A stretch of 64,000 nt of DNA from Flavobacterium lacus (GTDB lineage: Bacteria; Bacteroidota; Bacteroidia; Flavobacteriales; Flavobacteriaceae). Shown in pieces: positions 35,479-44,996 of the stretch (the stretch's first letter is position 1; every line of letters begins with the position of its first letter). The notes under the pieces are model-generated. The model did not search any database. It was not told the DNA's origin and saw only the letters and a program-made list of their open reading frames with translations. Location: the NCBI RefSeq assembly GCF_003268815.1, contig NZ_QLSV01000015.1, positions 43,327-107,326 of the forward strand. The letters run 5' to 3'. The position numbers and the translations under genes are program-made.

Positions 35479-36825
35479 ATGAAAAAGTTTTTTAAATTTC
35501 TAGGTATTGCTCTTTTACTTACTGTCGTTTATGTTGGTGTTACAACCTACCCGAAATTAGATATTGTTTCCGGGTTTTCGGCAAAAAGTGTTGCTTCTGG
35601 ATATTTTATTGACGGAAGACCGCTCGAAATAATTGAAACCGGGGATAACGATATTGACAATGTTCGTTTGGCAACTAATGAAATCAATGAAAAAGAAAAA
35701 TTGGTCATCTCTTCCGCTTTTGGATTAAAAAAACGAAAAGCAATTTACCGCGAAGGTTTAGGAGCTACATTGGTTAACGATGATTTTGATGAAACGAAAC
35801 CCTATTTAGTTCCGAAACGCACAAAAACTGAAACTAATTTGCCATTCCCTTATGGAAATTTAGAACCAAAAGATACTGTTTTTGACAATGTTGATTATGT
35901 CAAATTAGAAAAAGCGGTGAACAATGCTTTTGACAAAAAAGGAGAGAAAACCAAACGTACCCGAGCACTTTTAGTGATTTATAAAGATCAAATTATTGCT
36001 GAAAAATATGAAGATCGTTTTTCTAAGAATACTAAATTTTTAGGTTGGTCGATGACAAAAAGTATTACGGCAACGTATTTTGGAATTTTGCAACAGCAAG
36101 GAAAAATTGACATCAATCAACCTGCTGGTTTACCGGAATGGGCGAATGATGAACGCTCGAAAATCACGTTACATAACTTAATTCAAATGAATTCGGGTTT
36201 AGAGTGGGAAGAAGATTACGGAAAAATATCCGATGTGACCAAAATGCTTTTTTTAGCGGATGATATGGCAAAAATTCAGTTAGAAAAACCAACGGCTTTT
36301 GAACCAAACACCCATTGGAATTATTCTTCGGGAACGACGAATTTGCTGTCGGGAATTTTACGAAGACAATTTAAAACTCATCAAGACTATTTAGATTTTT
36401 GGTATTCGTCTTTGATTGATAAAATCGGCATGCACTCGATGTTAATTGAACCTGATATGGCGGGAAATTACGTGGGTTCGTCCTACGGCTGGGCAACGGC
36501 AAGAGACTGGGCAAAGTTTGGCTTACTTTATTTGCACGAAGGCAATTGGAATGGCAAGCAACTATTTGATAAAAGCTGGGCAAAGTATGTGGCGACTCCC
36601 ACACCCACTTCCAAAGGAGAATATGGAGGTCATTTTTGGTTAAACGCCGGTGGAAAATATCCCGATGTACCAAAAGATATGTATTTCTGTGGAGGATTTC
36701 AAGGGCAGAAAGTGATTATCATTCCGTCCAAGGAACTGGTGATTGTTCGTTTTGGATTAACGGAAGATGAGGATTTTAATTTTAATGAGATGATGAAGGG
36801 AGTGATTTCAAGTGTAAAGAAGTAA
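35479..36825 (+). CDS. Serine hydrolase of the beta-lactamase/class C family
   Basis: Penicillin-binding-like serine hydrolase of 448 residues with an N-terminal signal anchor (FFKFLGIALLLTVVYVGV). The nucleophile SMTKS (SxxK) and second motif WNYSSG are present. The third motif usually HxG is seen as FCGGFQGQ. Likely periplasmic, acting as an esterase or peptidase. Residues 25-125 are an extra N-terminal region. The next gene begins one base after its stop. Confidence 0.88.
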   Translation: MKKFFKFLGIALLLTVVYVGVTTYPKLDIVSGFSAKSVASGYFIDGRPLEIIETGDNDIDNVRLATNEINEKEKLVISSAFGLKKRKAIYREGLGATLVNDDFDETKPYLVPKRTKTETNLPFPYGNLEPKDTVFDNVDYVKLEKAVNNAFDKKGEKTKRTRALLVIYKDQIIAEKYEDRFSKNTKFLGWSMTKSITATYFGILQQQGKIDINQPAGLPEWANDERSKITLHNLIQMNSGLEWEEDYGKISDVTKMLFLADDMAKIQLEKPTAFEPNTHWNYSSGTTNLLSGILRRQFKTHQDYLDFWYSSLIDKIGMHSMLIEPDMAGNYVGSSYGWATARDWAKFGLLYLHEGNWNGKQLFDKSWAKYVATPTPTSKGEYGGHFWLNAGGKYPDVPKDMYFCGGFQGQKVIIIPSKELVIVRFGLTEDEDFNFNEMMKGVISSVKK

Positions 36826-36826
36826 A

Positions 36827-37348
36827 ATGAAGAATAAAAATTTCCTTCTCACATTAACTCTGTTGATGATTTGTATAATTTCGTTGGTGTTGGGATTTTA
36901 CAACCACTGGCATTTTGAAATTAGATTTTACATCGGGATGCTTATCGTGGTTTTTACCATTTTATCTTATTTAAAACGTAAGAGAATTGCAAATTATCTG
37001 TTTGGAACGGCTTTACTAATAGGTTTGTTTGATTTAATTCATTTCGTGCCTTTTTCAATTGGTATTAATCTTTCTGTTTTTAAAATTCATTTAATTCCTT
37101 TCTTCTTTTTAATGCTTTTTTATCTTTTAAACATAGAAAATATAAATGAGAAAATTAGAAATTTCAACGCACTTTCAAATTCTGAGGAACTAAATAGAAG
37201 AAATAACCAAATTGAATTTTTCAAAAATCAATTTCAAAATTTTTCTGAAACTGAAATTGATAAAAAATTAAAAGAAGATTTGGTTCCTGATGCGATAGAA
37301 GCTTTGAAAATCTTGAAGGAAAATTTAACAGGAAAGAACTCAAATTAA
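36827..37348 (+). CDS. Membrane protein of unknown function
   Basis: Protein of 173 residues with four hydrophobic segments in the first 105 residues and a charged, probably coiled C-terminal tail (NEELNRRNNQIEFFKNQF-like). No family recognised. Its start is one base past the serine hydrolase stop, so the two are co-transcribed. The gap after it holds a word repeat, GCCAAGGACACGAAGG, and no terminator. Confidence 0.7.
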   Translation: MKNKNFLLTLTLLMICIISLVLGFYNHWHFEIRFYIGMLIVVFTILSYLKRKRIANYLFGTALLIGLFDLIHFVPFSIGINLSVFKIHLIPFFFLMLFYLLNIENINEKIRNFNALSNSEELNRRNNQIEFFKNQFQNFSETEIDKKLKEDLVPDAIEALKILKENLTGKNSN

Positions 37349-37422
37349 AATCGCCAAGGACACGAAGGTAATTGTGTAAACTTTCGTATTTAGTGTAAAT
37401 CTTAGTTTTCTTACTGTTTAAA

Positions 37423-38442
37423 TTAAATATTCGTTTTAAATTGTTCTAAAAAGCGAACATCATTCTCATAAAACATACGAATATCGCCAATTTGATACAA
37501 AAGCATGGCAATACGTTCGATTCCCATACCAAAGGCGAAACCATTGTATTCATCCGGATTGATGCCGCAGTTTTTCAAAACGTTTGGGTCTACCATTCCG
37601 CAACCCATGATTTCCAACCAGCCTGTTCCTTTGGTGATGCGGTAATCGGTTTCGGTTTTTAAACCCCAGTAAATGTCCACCTCAGCACTTGGTTCGGTAA
37701 AAGGAAAATAAGAGGGTCGCAAACGAATTTTTGACTTTCCGAACATTTCTTTAGTGAAATATAAAAGTGTTTGCTTCAAGTCAGCAAACGAAACATCTTT
37801 GTCAATATACAATCCTTCCACTTGATGAAAAATACAGTGTGAACGCGAAGAAACAGCTTCATTACGGAAAACTCTTCCCGGAGAAATCGTTCTAATTGGC
37901 GGTTTGTTGTTTTCCATGTATCGCACCTGAACCGAAGAGGTGTGCGTTCGCAACAAAACATCCGGATTGGTCTGAATAAAAAATGTGTCTTGCATATCTC
38001 TCGCCGGATGGTATTCAGGAAGATTTAATGCAGTAAAATTATGCCAATCGTCTTCAATTTCCGGACCTTCAGAAACATTGAAACCAATATTTGAAAAGAT
38101 ATCGATAATTTGATTTTTTACCAACGAAATAGGATGACGAGAACCAATCGGGAAAGGCTCACCCGGACGCGTTAAATCGCCAAAAAGTCCAACCGATTCT
38201 TCTTTGCTTTCCAACAATTCCTGAATTGATTTTACTTTTTCTTCGGCTGTGTTTTTCAACGTATTGATTACTTGACCAAATTCTTTTTTCTGTTCGTTGG
38301 GAACATTTTTAAATTCGGCAAACAAGTCTTTCAACAGACCTTTGCTTCCTAAAAATTTAATTCTGAATTGTTCAAGAGTTTCCTTGTTATCCGTTTGAAA
38401 AGCTTGTGCTTCGCCAATGTATTCTTTTATCTTATCTATCAT
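37423..38442 (-). CDS. pheS: Phenylalanine--tRNA ligase alpha subunit
   Basis: Class II synthetase alpha chain of 339 residues; with PheT it charges tRNA-Phe. N-terminal coiled coil, then [32 protein letters not shown] (motif 2 region), [16 protein letters not shown] and [15 protein letters not shown] (motif 3). pheT is not in the window, as is usual when the two are unlinked. A TAAATTTG element lies 20 bases upstream and touches a word repeat. Confidence 0.96.
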   Translation of the reverse strand: MIDKIKEYIGEAQAFQTDNKETLEQFRIKFLGSKGLLKDLFAEFKNVPNEQKKEFGQVINTLKNTAEEKVKSIQELLESKEESVGLFGDLTRPGEPFPIGSRHPISLVKNQIIDIFSNIGFNVSEGPEIEDDWHNFTALNLPEYHPARDMQDTFFIQTNPDVLLRTHTSSVQVRYMENNKPPIRTISPGRVFRNEAVSSRSHCIFHQVEGLYIDKDVSFADLKQTLLYFTKEMFGKSKIRLRPSYFPFTEPSAEVDIYWGLKTETDYRITKGTGWLEIMGCGMVDPNVLKNCGINPDEYNGFAFGMGIERIAMLLYQIGDIRMFYENDVRFLEQFKTNI

Positions 38443-38461
38443 CGTTCGTGCTGTAAAGGTG

Positions 38462-38516
38462 CAAATTTAGGAAAAAGTTGGGAGTTGCGAGTTGGAAGAT
38501 TGGAGTTTTTATCAAA
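38462..38516 (-). promoter_or_regulatory. pheS -7 element adjoining a word repeat
   Basis: Minus-strand TAAATTTG (38462-38469) is followed upstream by words GTTGGGAGTTGCGAGTTGGA and GATTGGAG, which occupy the -33 region. The same word set (GTTGCGAGTT) flanks the four-helix-bundle gene at 49.8 kb. Confidence 0.5.
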
Positions 38517-38525
38517 AACCGAAAA

Positions 38526-38882
38526 CTATTCAATCAACTCTCTCTCCAAAAAATAATTCACAATCGCTTCTTTCATCAAAACCGACTGTTCGCCTGCTTT
38601 TAATGGCGGAAGTTCTTCTTTTACTTTGTAATGTGGCCAACCGTCGTTATCAAAAAACTCAAATTCATAATAGCCATAAGGTTCTAATAATCGGCAAATG
38701 GCAATGTGCATGAGTTCGATTTTTTCATCTTTTTTGAAGGTTCTTTTCACTTTACCTAACTCCTGAACGCCAATTAAATAGATAATGGCATCTAGGTCGA
38801 GTACATCGCCCTCAGCAAATTGATTGGATAGTATGTTGACAACGTTTTCCCAACGTTCTTTTAATTGAATATCTCTTGACAT
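38526..38882 (-). CDS. Conserved hypothetical protein
   Basis: Cytosolic protein of 118 residues, unknown function. It starts LKERWENVVNILSNQFAEGD and ends NYFLEREL, with a conserved-looking YYEFEFFDNDGWPHY in the middle. Similar proteins occur across flavobacteria near pheS. A word repeat lies directly in front of its ATG. Confidence 0.75.
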   Translation of the reverse strand: MSRDIQLKERWENVVNILSNQFAEGDVLDLDAIIYLIGVQELGKVKRTFKKDEKIELMHIAICRLLEPYGYYEFEFFDNDGWPHYKVKEELPPLKAGEQSVLMKEAIVNYFLERELIE

Positions 38883-38920
38883 GATGGAAGATGGAAGTGG
38901 AAAGATGGAAGAATAATTTC
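38883..38920. repeat. Word repeat touching the start codon at 38882
   Basis: GATGGAAGATGGAAGTGGAA followed by AGATGGAAG: five imperfect copies of GATGGAA directly upstream of the ATG, in the place of a ribosome site. Confidence 0.55.
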
Positions 38921-39043
38921 AATCATCAACCACTATTTTTGGCAAAGATAAGTTTTTAGTTTAAAACCATTAAAATTAAGACAATTTAGAACACAGATTT
39001 AAGAAATAAGAATAATTAAAAAAATAAAAATTTAAAAATATTT

Positions 39044-39102
39044 AAACCATTGAGGTATTAAGGAGCATTAAGGCTTAATGAAACTTAATACCTTAATGGT
39101 TC
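39044..39102. repeat. Nested inverted repeat upstream of cvpA
   Basis: Outer arms 39045-39062 and 39084-39101 pair over 18 bases with one G-T pair (AACCATTGAGG... with ...CCTTAATGGTT). Inner arms CATTAAG/CTTAATG (39066-39072, 39074-39080) pair perfectly. The whole is built from the word TTAAG. It precedes a -7 element for cvpA. Confidence 0.75.
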
Positions 39103-39113
39103 AGAAAAAAACT

Positions 39114-39121
39114 TATTTTTG
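39114..39121 (+). promoter_or_regulatory. -7 element of cvpA (TATTTTTG)
   Basis: TATTTTTG 14 bases before the ATG at 39136. The -33 position falls in the inverted repeat. Confidence 0.5.
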
Positions 39122-39135
39122 TTTAAAAGAAAAAA

Positions 39136-39654
39136 ATGGATATTGTAATTGGAATTATATTAATTATTGGATTGTATCACGGCATTAAAAACGGTTTGTT
39201 TGTGGAAATTGCTTCCATTATTTCATTTATTTTAGGCGTTTTTATTGCTATTAAATTTTCGTATTTGGTGAAAGGATTTTTAGAAGGTTTTGTAAATTGG
39301 AATCCGAAAACTATTCAAATTACAGCTTTTGTTTTGACTTTAATTATGGTTGTAATTGGCGTTCATTTTTTAGCAAAGATTTTTACAAAAATTGCAGATT
39401 TTGCTTTTTTAGGTTGGGCAAATAAATTAGGCGGTGGAATTTTCAGTGTTTTAAAAACCGCTTTATTAATTGGAATTGTGCTGAATTTAGTTCAAAAAAC
39501 AAACATTGATAATCAATTTATTTCTAAAGAAAAACAAGACAAATCGGTTTTTTACAGACCAATTTTAGACACCACCGCTTTTATAATGCCGATGGTTACA
39601 AAATGGATTGACGATGTAAAAAAAGTATATGAAGAAACTACTTTAACTCCTTGA
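39136..39654 (+). CDS. CvpA family membrane protein
   Basis: Inner-membrane protein of 172 residues with four transmembrane segments. MDIVIGIILIIGLYHGIKNG and the segment GWANKLGGGIFSVLKTALLI (near the third and fourth segments) are typical of CvpA/colicin V production proteins. Function in flavobacteria unknown. Its 3' end overlaps the convergent batE gene by 17 bases. Confidence 0.88.
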   Translation: MDIVIGIILIIGLYHGIKNGLFVEIASIISFILGVFIAIKFSYLVKGFLEGFVNWNPKTIQITAFVLTLIMVVIGVHFLAKIFTKIADFAFLGWANKLGGGIFSVLKTALLIGIVLNLVQKTNIDNQFISKEKQDKSVFYRPILDTTAFIMPMVTKWIDDVKKVYEETTLTP

Positions 39655-40381
39655 TGGCTTCGCTTAAAATCCATCCTTCGGTTTCATCTGTCAATTGAAT
39701 TTTTTTCCAATTATCAACCGTTTCTAAAACAAATACTTTTGTGCCTTCATGGAGAATGAATGCTTCTGTGGCATTTTCTCTTGGTTCGTTTTTCACGGAA
39801 ATTATTTGTTCAAAAACAATGGCCGGGCGTTCGGTTTGATAAAGGTTTTTTTCAAAAACGGCTGCTCCAACGGCTGCTAAAATAAAAAACGGAATAATGA
39901 ACATTCCCACAAAGAAAATTCGCTTTCCCACAGTTGTTTGTGAAAAGTAATAGCCTATAAAAAACAACAAAAACAGAATTGCTAAACCAACCGAAATATA
40001 TCCCCAAGTGTTGTAATGAACCAATCCTGTGAAGTTTCGCATGATTCGCTCAAAACCAACTTTTTCAATGGTTTTAATATCGTCAATTGTACTGTTTTTA
40101 GCAAATTTCAGGTTGTTTTGGATGTCTTTATCATTTGGACTTATCAATAGTGCTTTTTCATAATAATAAATAGCCGGTGCAATTTTATTGAGTTTATAAT
40201 AGCTGTTGGCCAAATTAAAATATAAATCGCACGACTCTTTTTTGCCTTTTATAATGCTTTCATACGCCGTAATTGCTTCTTGATAATTACCTTTGCGATA
40301 ATGATCGTTTCCTTTATCAAAAACACTCTGTGCCCAAAAAGTTTGGGTTAACAAGAGTAAAATATAGATGATATTTTTCAT
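39638..40381 (-). CDS. batE: BatE: TPR and SH3-like membrane protein
   Basis: Last gene of the bat operon, 247 residues. It has a signal peptide (MKNIIYILLLLTQTFWAQ), two tetratricopeptide units (ANSYYKLNKIAPAIYYYEKAL), two membrane segments near residues 130-190, and a C-terminal SH3-like domain (LHEGTKVFVLETVDNWKKIQL). Bat proteins are linked to aerotolerance and envelope stress in Bacteroidetes and spirochetes; the mechanism is open. Confidence 0.88.
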   Translation of the reverse strand: MKNIIYILLLLTQTFWAQSVFDKGNDHYRKGNYQEAITAYESIIKGKKESCDLYFNLANSYYKLNKIAPAIYYYEKALLISPNDKDIQNNLKFAKNSTIDDIKTIEKVGFERIMRNFTGLVHYNTWGYISVGLAILFLLFFIGYYFSQTTVGKRIFFVGMFIIPFFILAAVGAAVFEKNLYQTERPAIVFEQIISVKNEPRENATEAFILHEGTKVFVLETVDNWKKIQLTDETEGWILSEAIKELK

Positions 40382-40391
40382 GGTTTTGATG

Positions 40392-42152
40392 TTAAGAAAT
40401 TTGTTTTTCCAATTCCGAAATTACTTCTGCCGCTTTGTCAAAATCCTGCTGCATCGCTACATTTGAAAATTGAGCATAGCGAGCTAATTCGCAATTTTCG
40501 GTGATTTGAATAAATTTTTCAATCGTTTCCGATTGAGCTTTTTTATCGGCTAATAATTGTTTGATTAAATCTTTGCTCATTTCCGAGGTTTCAATTTTCA
40601 ATTTCGCTTTCAGAAAGTTGTGCAACGATTTTTCTAATGCTACATAAAACGGCTCTTTGTTTCCTAGTTGCTTTTTGGCTTCAGATAAATATTTCTTAGC
40701 CAATCTGTTGTTCATTTTCAATTTGTTTCCAACCACATCACCATCAATTGCTTCTTTTTTCTTTTTAAATAAAATGATAAACGGAATCAATAAAAACGGT
40801 ATTCCCAACAAAACATAATACATTGTTGAACCAAAAAAATCCTTTTTATTAATTTGGGATAATTTAGTTTTTAAATGAATAAATTTGAATTGATCTTGTG
40901 CCGAAACTGTCTTTTTCTCCGCAGAAGCATTGTCCTGATTAGCAGTTCCTGCGTTAGGCGAAGACGGCCCGTCTGCCACATTAATCGTAATTTCGTTGGA
41001 AGTGATGGTTTTATAACTGTTCGTTCCTAAATCAAAATAGGAAAACTGCATTGGTTTAATCGTGTAATTTCCTTTGAATTGCGGAATAATCGTGTATTTA
41101 TCTGAAATTTTACCGTTCATTCCACTCAAAGGCGTATTCACATTTTCGGAGTGAACCGGATCATACATCTCCAAAGCTGTGGGAACAACAGGTTTTGGTA
41201 AACTGAATAATTTTAAATTTCCTGAACCGGAGACACTTACTTCCAAATCCATACTTTCACCATTTTTTAAGGTAGTTTTGGATGGCGTAACTTTAAAATC
41301 AAATTTACCAACAGCTCCAGAAAAATCAATTGGTTTTCCATTTTCAGGAAGTGGTTTCACGGTGATGATTTTACTTCCGGCAGAAACCCGTTTGTGGTCT
41401 TTGGTTAACATCACTTGACCGAAAATATTTCGTCGATTGGTTGGTAATTCTACATCAATATCTAACGAAAGTGGTTCAATTTCTAATTTTCCTGATTTTT
41501 GCGGATATAGAACTGTTTTGCGAAGTACGACAAAACGAAAGCGTTCACCATTGTAATTTCCTTCTTCGGCAACCAATTGTTTGATGTCGATGTTTTGACT
41601 CCAAAAATCATTGTATTTGGGTTTATCTAATTCTCGCCAATTCGAAATTCCGATGTTGTGGCTGAAATATAATTTGTAAACTACCGTGATAGGTTCGTTC
41701 AAATAGGGATTGGTTTTGCTAACCTCAGCAACCAAATGCAACGCATCGTTTATCGAAACGGAATTGTCATTTGGATCACGTGGTTGTTGTACCGCATCGG
41801 TAATTTTAATACTTATTGGCGTGGTTTTATACACTTGTCCGTTGTACTCAATCGACGCTTGTTTGATGGAAATAGTTCCTTTTTGAGTAGGTAATAAAAA
41901 ATAGGAATACGTTTTGTTGAACGAACTTTTCCCATTTACCCATGATTGACTGACTTGCTGACTTGGACCGGCAATGACTCTGAAACCTTCAAAGGCAGGA
42001 GGAACGAAGTTATCGCCATCTACATTCATAGTGAAATCGATACGCAAGCGTTCGTTGAGCCCCAAAGAAGTTTTACTCGCTTTGGCCTCAAACTGAACTT
42101 GAGCAAAAATTGTCTGACAAGTTAATAATAGTATGAATACTAATTTTTTCAT
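40392..42152 (-). CDS. batD: BatD
   Basis: Membrane-anchored periplasmic protein of 586 residues. The leader MKKLVFILLLTCQTIFAQ is followed by repeated beta domains (QFEAKASKTSLGLNERLRID, then FDFKVTPSKTTLKNGESMDL), a membrane segment near 450-470 and a cytosolic C-terminal helical domain. Family-typical length. It is 7 bases after batC. Confidence 0.9.
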   Translation of the reverse strand: MKKLVFILLLTCQTIFAQVQFEAKASKTSLGLNERLRIDFTMNVDGDNFVPPAFEGFRVIAGPSQQVSQSWVNGKSSFNKTYSYFLLPTQKGTISIKQASIEYNGQVYKTTPISIKITDAVQQPRDPNDNSVSINDALHLVAEVSKTNPYLNEPITVVYKLYFSHNIGISNWRELDKPKYNDFWSQNIDIKQLVAEEGNYNGERFRFVVLRKTVLYPQKSGKLEIEPLSLDIDVELPTNRRNIFGQVMLTKDHKRVSAGSKIITVKPLPENGKPIDFSGAVGKFDFKVTPSKTTLKNGESMDLEVSVSGSGNLKLFSLPKPVVPTALEMYDPVHSENVNTPLSGMNGKISDKYTIIPQFKGNYTIKPMQFSYFDLGTNSYKTITSNEITINVADGPSSPNAGTANQDNASAEKKTVSAQDQFKFIHLKTKLSQINKKDFFGSTMYYVLLGIPFLLIPFIILFKKKKEAIDGDVVGNKLKMNNRLAKKYLSEAKKQLGNKEPFYVALEKSLHNFLKAKLKIETSEMSKDLIKQLLADKKAQSETIEKFIQITENCELARYAQFSNVAMQQDFDKAAEVISELEKQIS

Positions 42153-42159
42153 TTTTTAA

Positions 42160-42951
42160 TTACCAGTCTTTTTCCGTTTGAACAGGTTTTGTTTTAACTT
42201 TTTGAAGATTTACTTTTTCCTGTACTTTCTTTTCTTCATTATTTACGGCATCAAGCAGATTTTGAACGCTTTCTTTGGAAATTCCGGAAGGTTGCGGTTT
42301 TGGCTGACCACCTTGATTTTGGTCTTTCTTCTGATCTCCTTCGTTCTTATCTTCTTTGTTATCCCCTTTATTTTTGTCTTTGTCGCCTTCTTTTTTATCG
42401 TCTTTTTTGTCTTTATCTCCGTCGCCTTTGTCTTGTTTTTGATCGTCTTTTTTATCGTCCTTCTTGTCCTCTTTCTTATCGTCTTTTTTGTCTTGGTTTT
42501 GATCTTCAGGATTATTTTTTAGATATTCTTTGGCTAAGGCATAATTGTAGCGGGTTTGCTCGTCAGAAGGATTATTTCGCAAGGCATTTTTATACGTTTC
42601 AACCGCTTTACCGTATTGTTTTTCTTTCATATAAACATTACCTAAATTGTGCAGTGCTTTGTGCTTTTCTTCTTTCGTGGTTGCTTTTTCATATGCCTGT
42701 GAATACGCAAATTTTGATTCACTGAATTGCTTTTGCCTATAAATTGAATTTCCTAAATTATACGAAGGAGCTGCTCCAGATAATCCTTTGGAATTGGAAA
42801 TACGGTATTGAGCTTCGGCTTCGGTATATTTCTTTTCAGCGAAAGCTTCATTTGCTTTGGGCAAAATTTTATCTTTCTCTTTTTTAACTTCCTCTTGAGC
42901 GAACATAAAATAAGAAAACAATAAACTAATTAAAAAAACGATTTGCTTCAT
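42160..42951 (-). CDS. batC: BatC: TPR protein with a charged repeat tail
   Basis: Exported or anchored protein of 263 residues. Two TPR units (SYNLGNSIYRQKQFSESKFA, HNLGNVYMKEKQYGKAVETY) are followed by an extreme low-complexity linker of Lys, Asp, Gln and Gly (KKDDKKEDKKDDKKDD and so on, roughly residues 155-215) and a short end ESVQNLLDAVNNEEKK. The ATG overlaps the batB stop by four bases. The linker is prone to length change. Confidence 0.88.
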   Translation of the reverse strand: MKQIVFLISLLFSYFMFAQEEVKKEKDKILPKANEAFAEKKYTEAEAQYRISNSKGLSGAAPSYNLGNSIYRQKQFSESKFAYSQAYEKATTKEEKHKALHNLGNVYMKEKQYGKAVETYKNALRNNPSDEQTRYNYALAKEYLKNNPEDQNQDKKDDKKEDKKDDKKDDQKQDKGDGDKDKKDDKKEGDKDKNKGDNKEDKNEGDQKKDQNQGGQPKPQPSGISKESVQNLLDAVNNEEKKVQEKVNLQKVKTKPVQTEKDW

Positions 42952-43991
42952 GATTCCTTTTCATTAAATAAATTCAACTTACTGATCCAGCCTGTTTTTC
43001 TTTCTAACAGAAAAATATCGATGAACAACAGTGCAAAAGCTATGCCCAAAAACCATTGAAACTGTGATTGAAAATCGGCTACTTGAGTAGTTTCAAATTC
43101 GGTTTTTTCGATGTTATCTAAGGCATTCTTTACATAATCCAGTACTTCTTTGGTATTTCCGCCGTAAACATAACCGCCTTTTGTTCCTTTTCCTATTTGT
43201 TTTAGGATTTCTTGATTCATTTTGGTTACCACAACCTCATCGTTTTGGTCTCGTTTGAAATTTTCTACGACACCATTTCTTTTGATTGGAATGGGTCCGC
43301 CTTTTTCGGTTCCAACACCAATCGTGATTACTTTTGCTTTTATTTTAAGAGCTTCTTCAATGGCTCCATCTACTCCGTCGGAATGATCTTCTCCATCCGA
43401 AATCAGAATAATTAATTTATTGGTAGCGTTTCCTTTATCAAAATAATTAGCTGATAATTTGATGGCTTCTTCTAACGAAGTTCCTTGCGACGAAACCATG
43501 TCGGTATTCATGCCTTGCAGATACATTTTTGCAACACCATAATCAGTTGTAATGGGCAACACAGGAAACGCACTTCCGGCATAAGCCACCATTCCGATTC
43601 GGTCGCTACCCAATTGATTAATGATTTGTGAAACGATTTGTTTTGTTTTGTCTAATCGGTTGGGTGCCATGTCTTCGGCTAGCATACTTTTGGAAACGTC
43701 GATTGCAAAAACCACGTCAATTCCTTCTCGCTTCACGGTTTCCATTTTGGTACCAATTTTTGGATTGGCTAAACCGATTATTAAACTTGCTAATGCCAAA
43801 AGCAAAACAGTAATTTTTAAAACCGGTTTAAAAACCGACTTTTCAGGGCTTAGTTTTTTAACTAATTCGACATCCCCAAATTCGCGTTGCTTTTTTCTTT
43901 TCCAATATAAATTGATTAAAAAAAGTATCACTATTATTGGGATAACAGCTAAAAAGTATAAATATATTTTTTCGTCTATTTGTGAATACAT
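42948..43991 (-). CDS. batB: BatB: von Willebrand A domain membrane protein
   Basis: Protein of 347 residues with membrane segments at both ends and a central VWA domain; the MIDAS motif is DVSKS in VVFAIDVSKSMLAEDM, with the threonine and aspartate sites further on (QGTSLEEAI, ILISDGEDHSDG). Partner of BatA. Starts one base after batA. Confidence 0.92.
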   Translation of the reverse strand: MYSQIDEKIYLYFLAVIPIIVILFLINLYWKRKKQREFGDVELVKKLSPEKSVFKPVLKITVLLLALASLIIGLANPKIGTKMETVKREGIDVVFAIDVSKSMLAEDMAPNRLDKTKQIVSQIINQLGSDRIGMVAYAGSAFPVLPITTDYGVAKMYLQGMNTDMVSSQGTSLEEAIKLSANYFDKGNATNKLIILISDGEDHSDGVDGAIEEALKIKAKVITIGVGTEKGGPIPIKRNGVVENFKRDQNDEVVVTKMNQEILKQIGKGTKGGYVYGGNTKEVLDYVKNALDNIEKTEFETTQVADFQSQFQWFLGIAFALLFIDIFLLERKTGWISKLNLFNEKES

Positions 43992-43992
43992 A

Positions 43993-44994
43993 TTATATAA
44001 AACCTCTAAAAATGGTTTGTTTTAATAAAATTTCAATCAACAATAATAAGCCTGCAATCCAAATTAATGGTCGGAATTTTTCATCGTAATTGTAAAAACG
44101 TTGTTCTTCGATTTCAGTCGTTTCTAACTTATTGATTTCGTTGTAAATTTCTTCTAATTTACTATTGCTGGTTGCTCTAAAATATTTTCCGTCGGTTTTT
44201 TTGGCGATGCTTTTCATCAATGCTTCATCAATTTCAACGGGCATCATTTTGTATAAAAATCCACCGTTTGAAGCAAAGGCATACGGGAATTCTGCCATTC
44301 CGTTTGTCCCAATTCCAATCGTATATACTTTAATCCCATATTCTCTGGCAATGTCGGCGGCAGTTTCCGGTTCAATAAAACCCGCATTGTTTACGCCATC
44401 AGTTAACAAAATAACGATTCTACTTTTTGCTTTACTGTCTTTTAGACGGTTAACGGCGGTGGCCAATCCCATTCCGATTCCGGTTCCATCTTTGAGAACA
44501 TTGTCGTAATTAATGCTTTGGATGGCATTAATCACAATTGATTTATCACTGGTTACAGGAGTTTTGGTATAACTTTCTGCGGCATACACCACAATTCCGA
44601 AACGATCATTGGGTCTGTCTTTCACAAAGTTTGCCGCCACTTTTTTTAATGATTCTAATCGATTTGGCTTTAAATCTTTGGCTAACATACTTCCGGAAAC
44701 GTCCGTGGCAATCACAATATCAATTCCGCGAGTGGTTTTGGTTTTATTACTGATATCCACCGTTCTTGGTCGAGCTAGTGCTACAATGATGAAGCTTAAT
44801 GCTAGTATTCTCATCGCAAAAAGTAATGGTTTCAATTTGGGTAAAATTGAACTCTTTACTTTAAACCCTTTTAGCGAACTGACTTTTAAAGTAGGCGTTT
44901 GCTTGTTTCGTTTCCAAATATACCAGGCGATTGCCACCGGCAGAAGGGTGAACAACCAAAAAAACTGTGGATGTAAAAAAGTGATGTTTTCCAT
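43993..44994 (-). CDS. batA: BatA: von Willebrand A domain membrane protein
   Basis: Protein of 333 residues. N-terminal membrane segments, MIDAS motif DVSGS in IVIATDVSGSMLAKDL, ILLTDGVNNAG, and a C-terminal membrane segment (WIAGLLLLIEILL). It is 2 bases after the upstream gene, within the bat operon. Confidence 0.93.
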   Translation of the reverse strand: MENITFLHPQFFWLFTLLPVAIAWYIWKRNKQTPTLKVSSLKGFKVKSSILPKLKPLLFAMRILALSFIIVALARPRTVDISNKTKTTRGIDIVIATDVSGSMLAKDLKPNRLESLKKVAANFVKDRPNDRFGIVVYAAESYTKTPVTSDKSIVINAIQSINYDNVLKDGTGIGMGLATAVNRLKDSKAKSRIVILLTDGVNNAGFIEPETAADIAREYGIKVYTIGIGTNGMAEFPYAFASNGGFLYKMMPVEIDEALMKSIAKKTDGKYFRATSNSKLEEIYNEINKLETTEIEEQRFYNYDEKFRPLIWIAGLLLLIEILLKQTIFRGFI

Positions 44995-44996
44995 AG

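Noticed and set aside
42178..42725. Two overlapping plus-strand frames rich in Phe, Leu and Val that look like membrane proteins
   Set aside because: Antisense of the Lys-Asp-rich batC tract; the hydrophobicity comes from reading AAA/GAC blocks on the other strand.
43621..44025. Plus-strand frame of 134 codons across batB
   Set aside because: Antisense to a clear VWA-domain gene, with no promoter or family resemblance.
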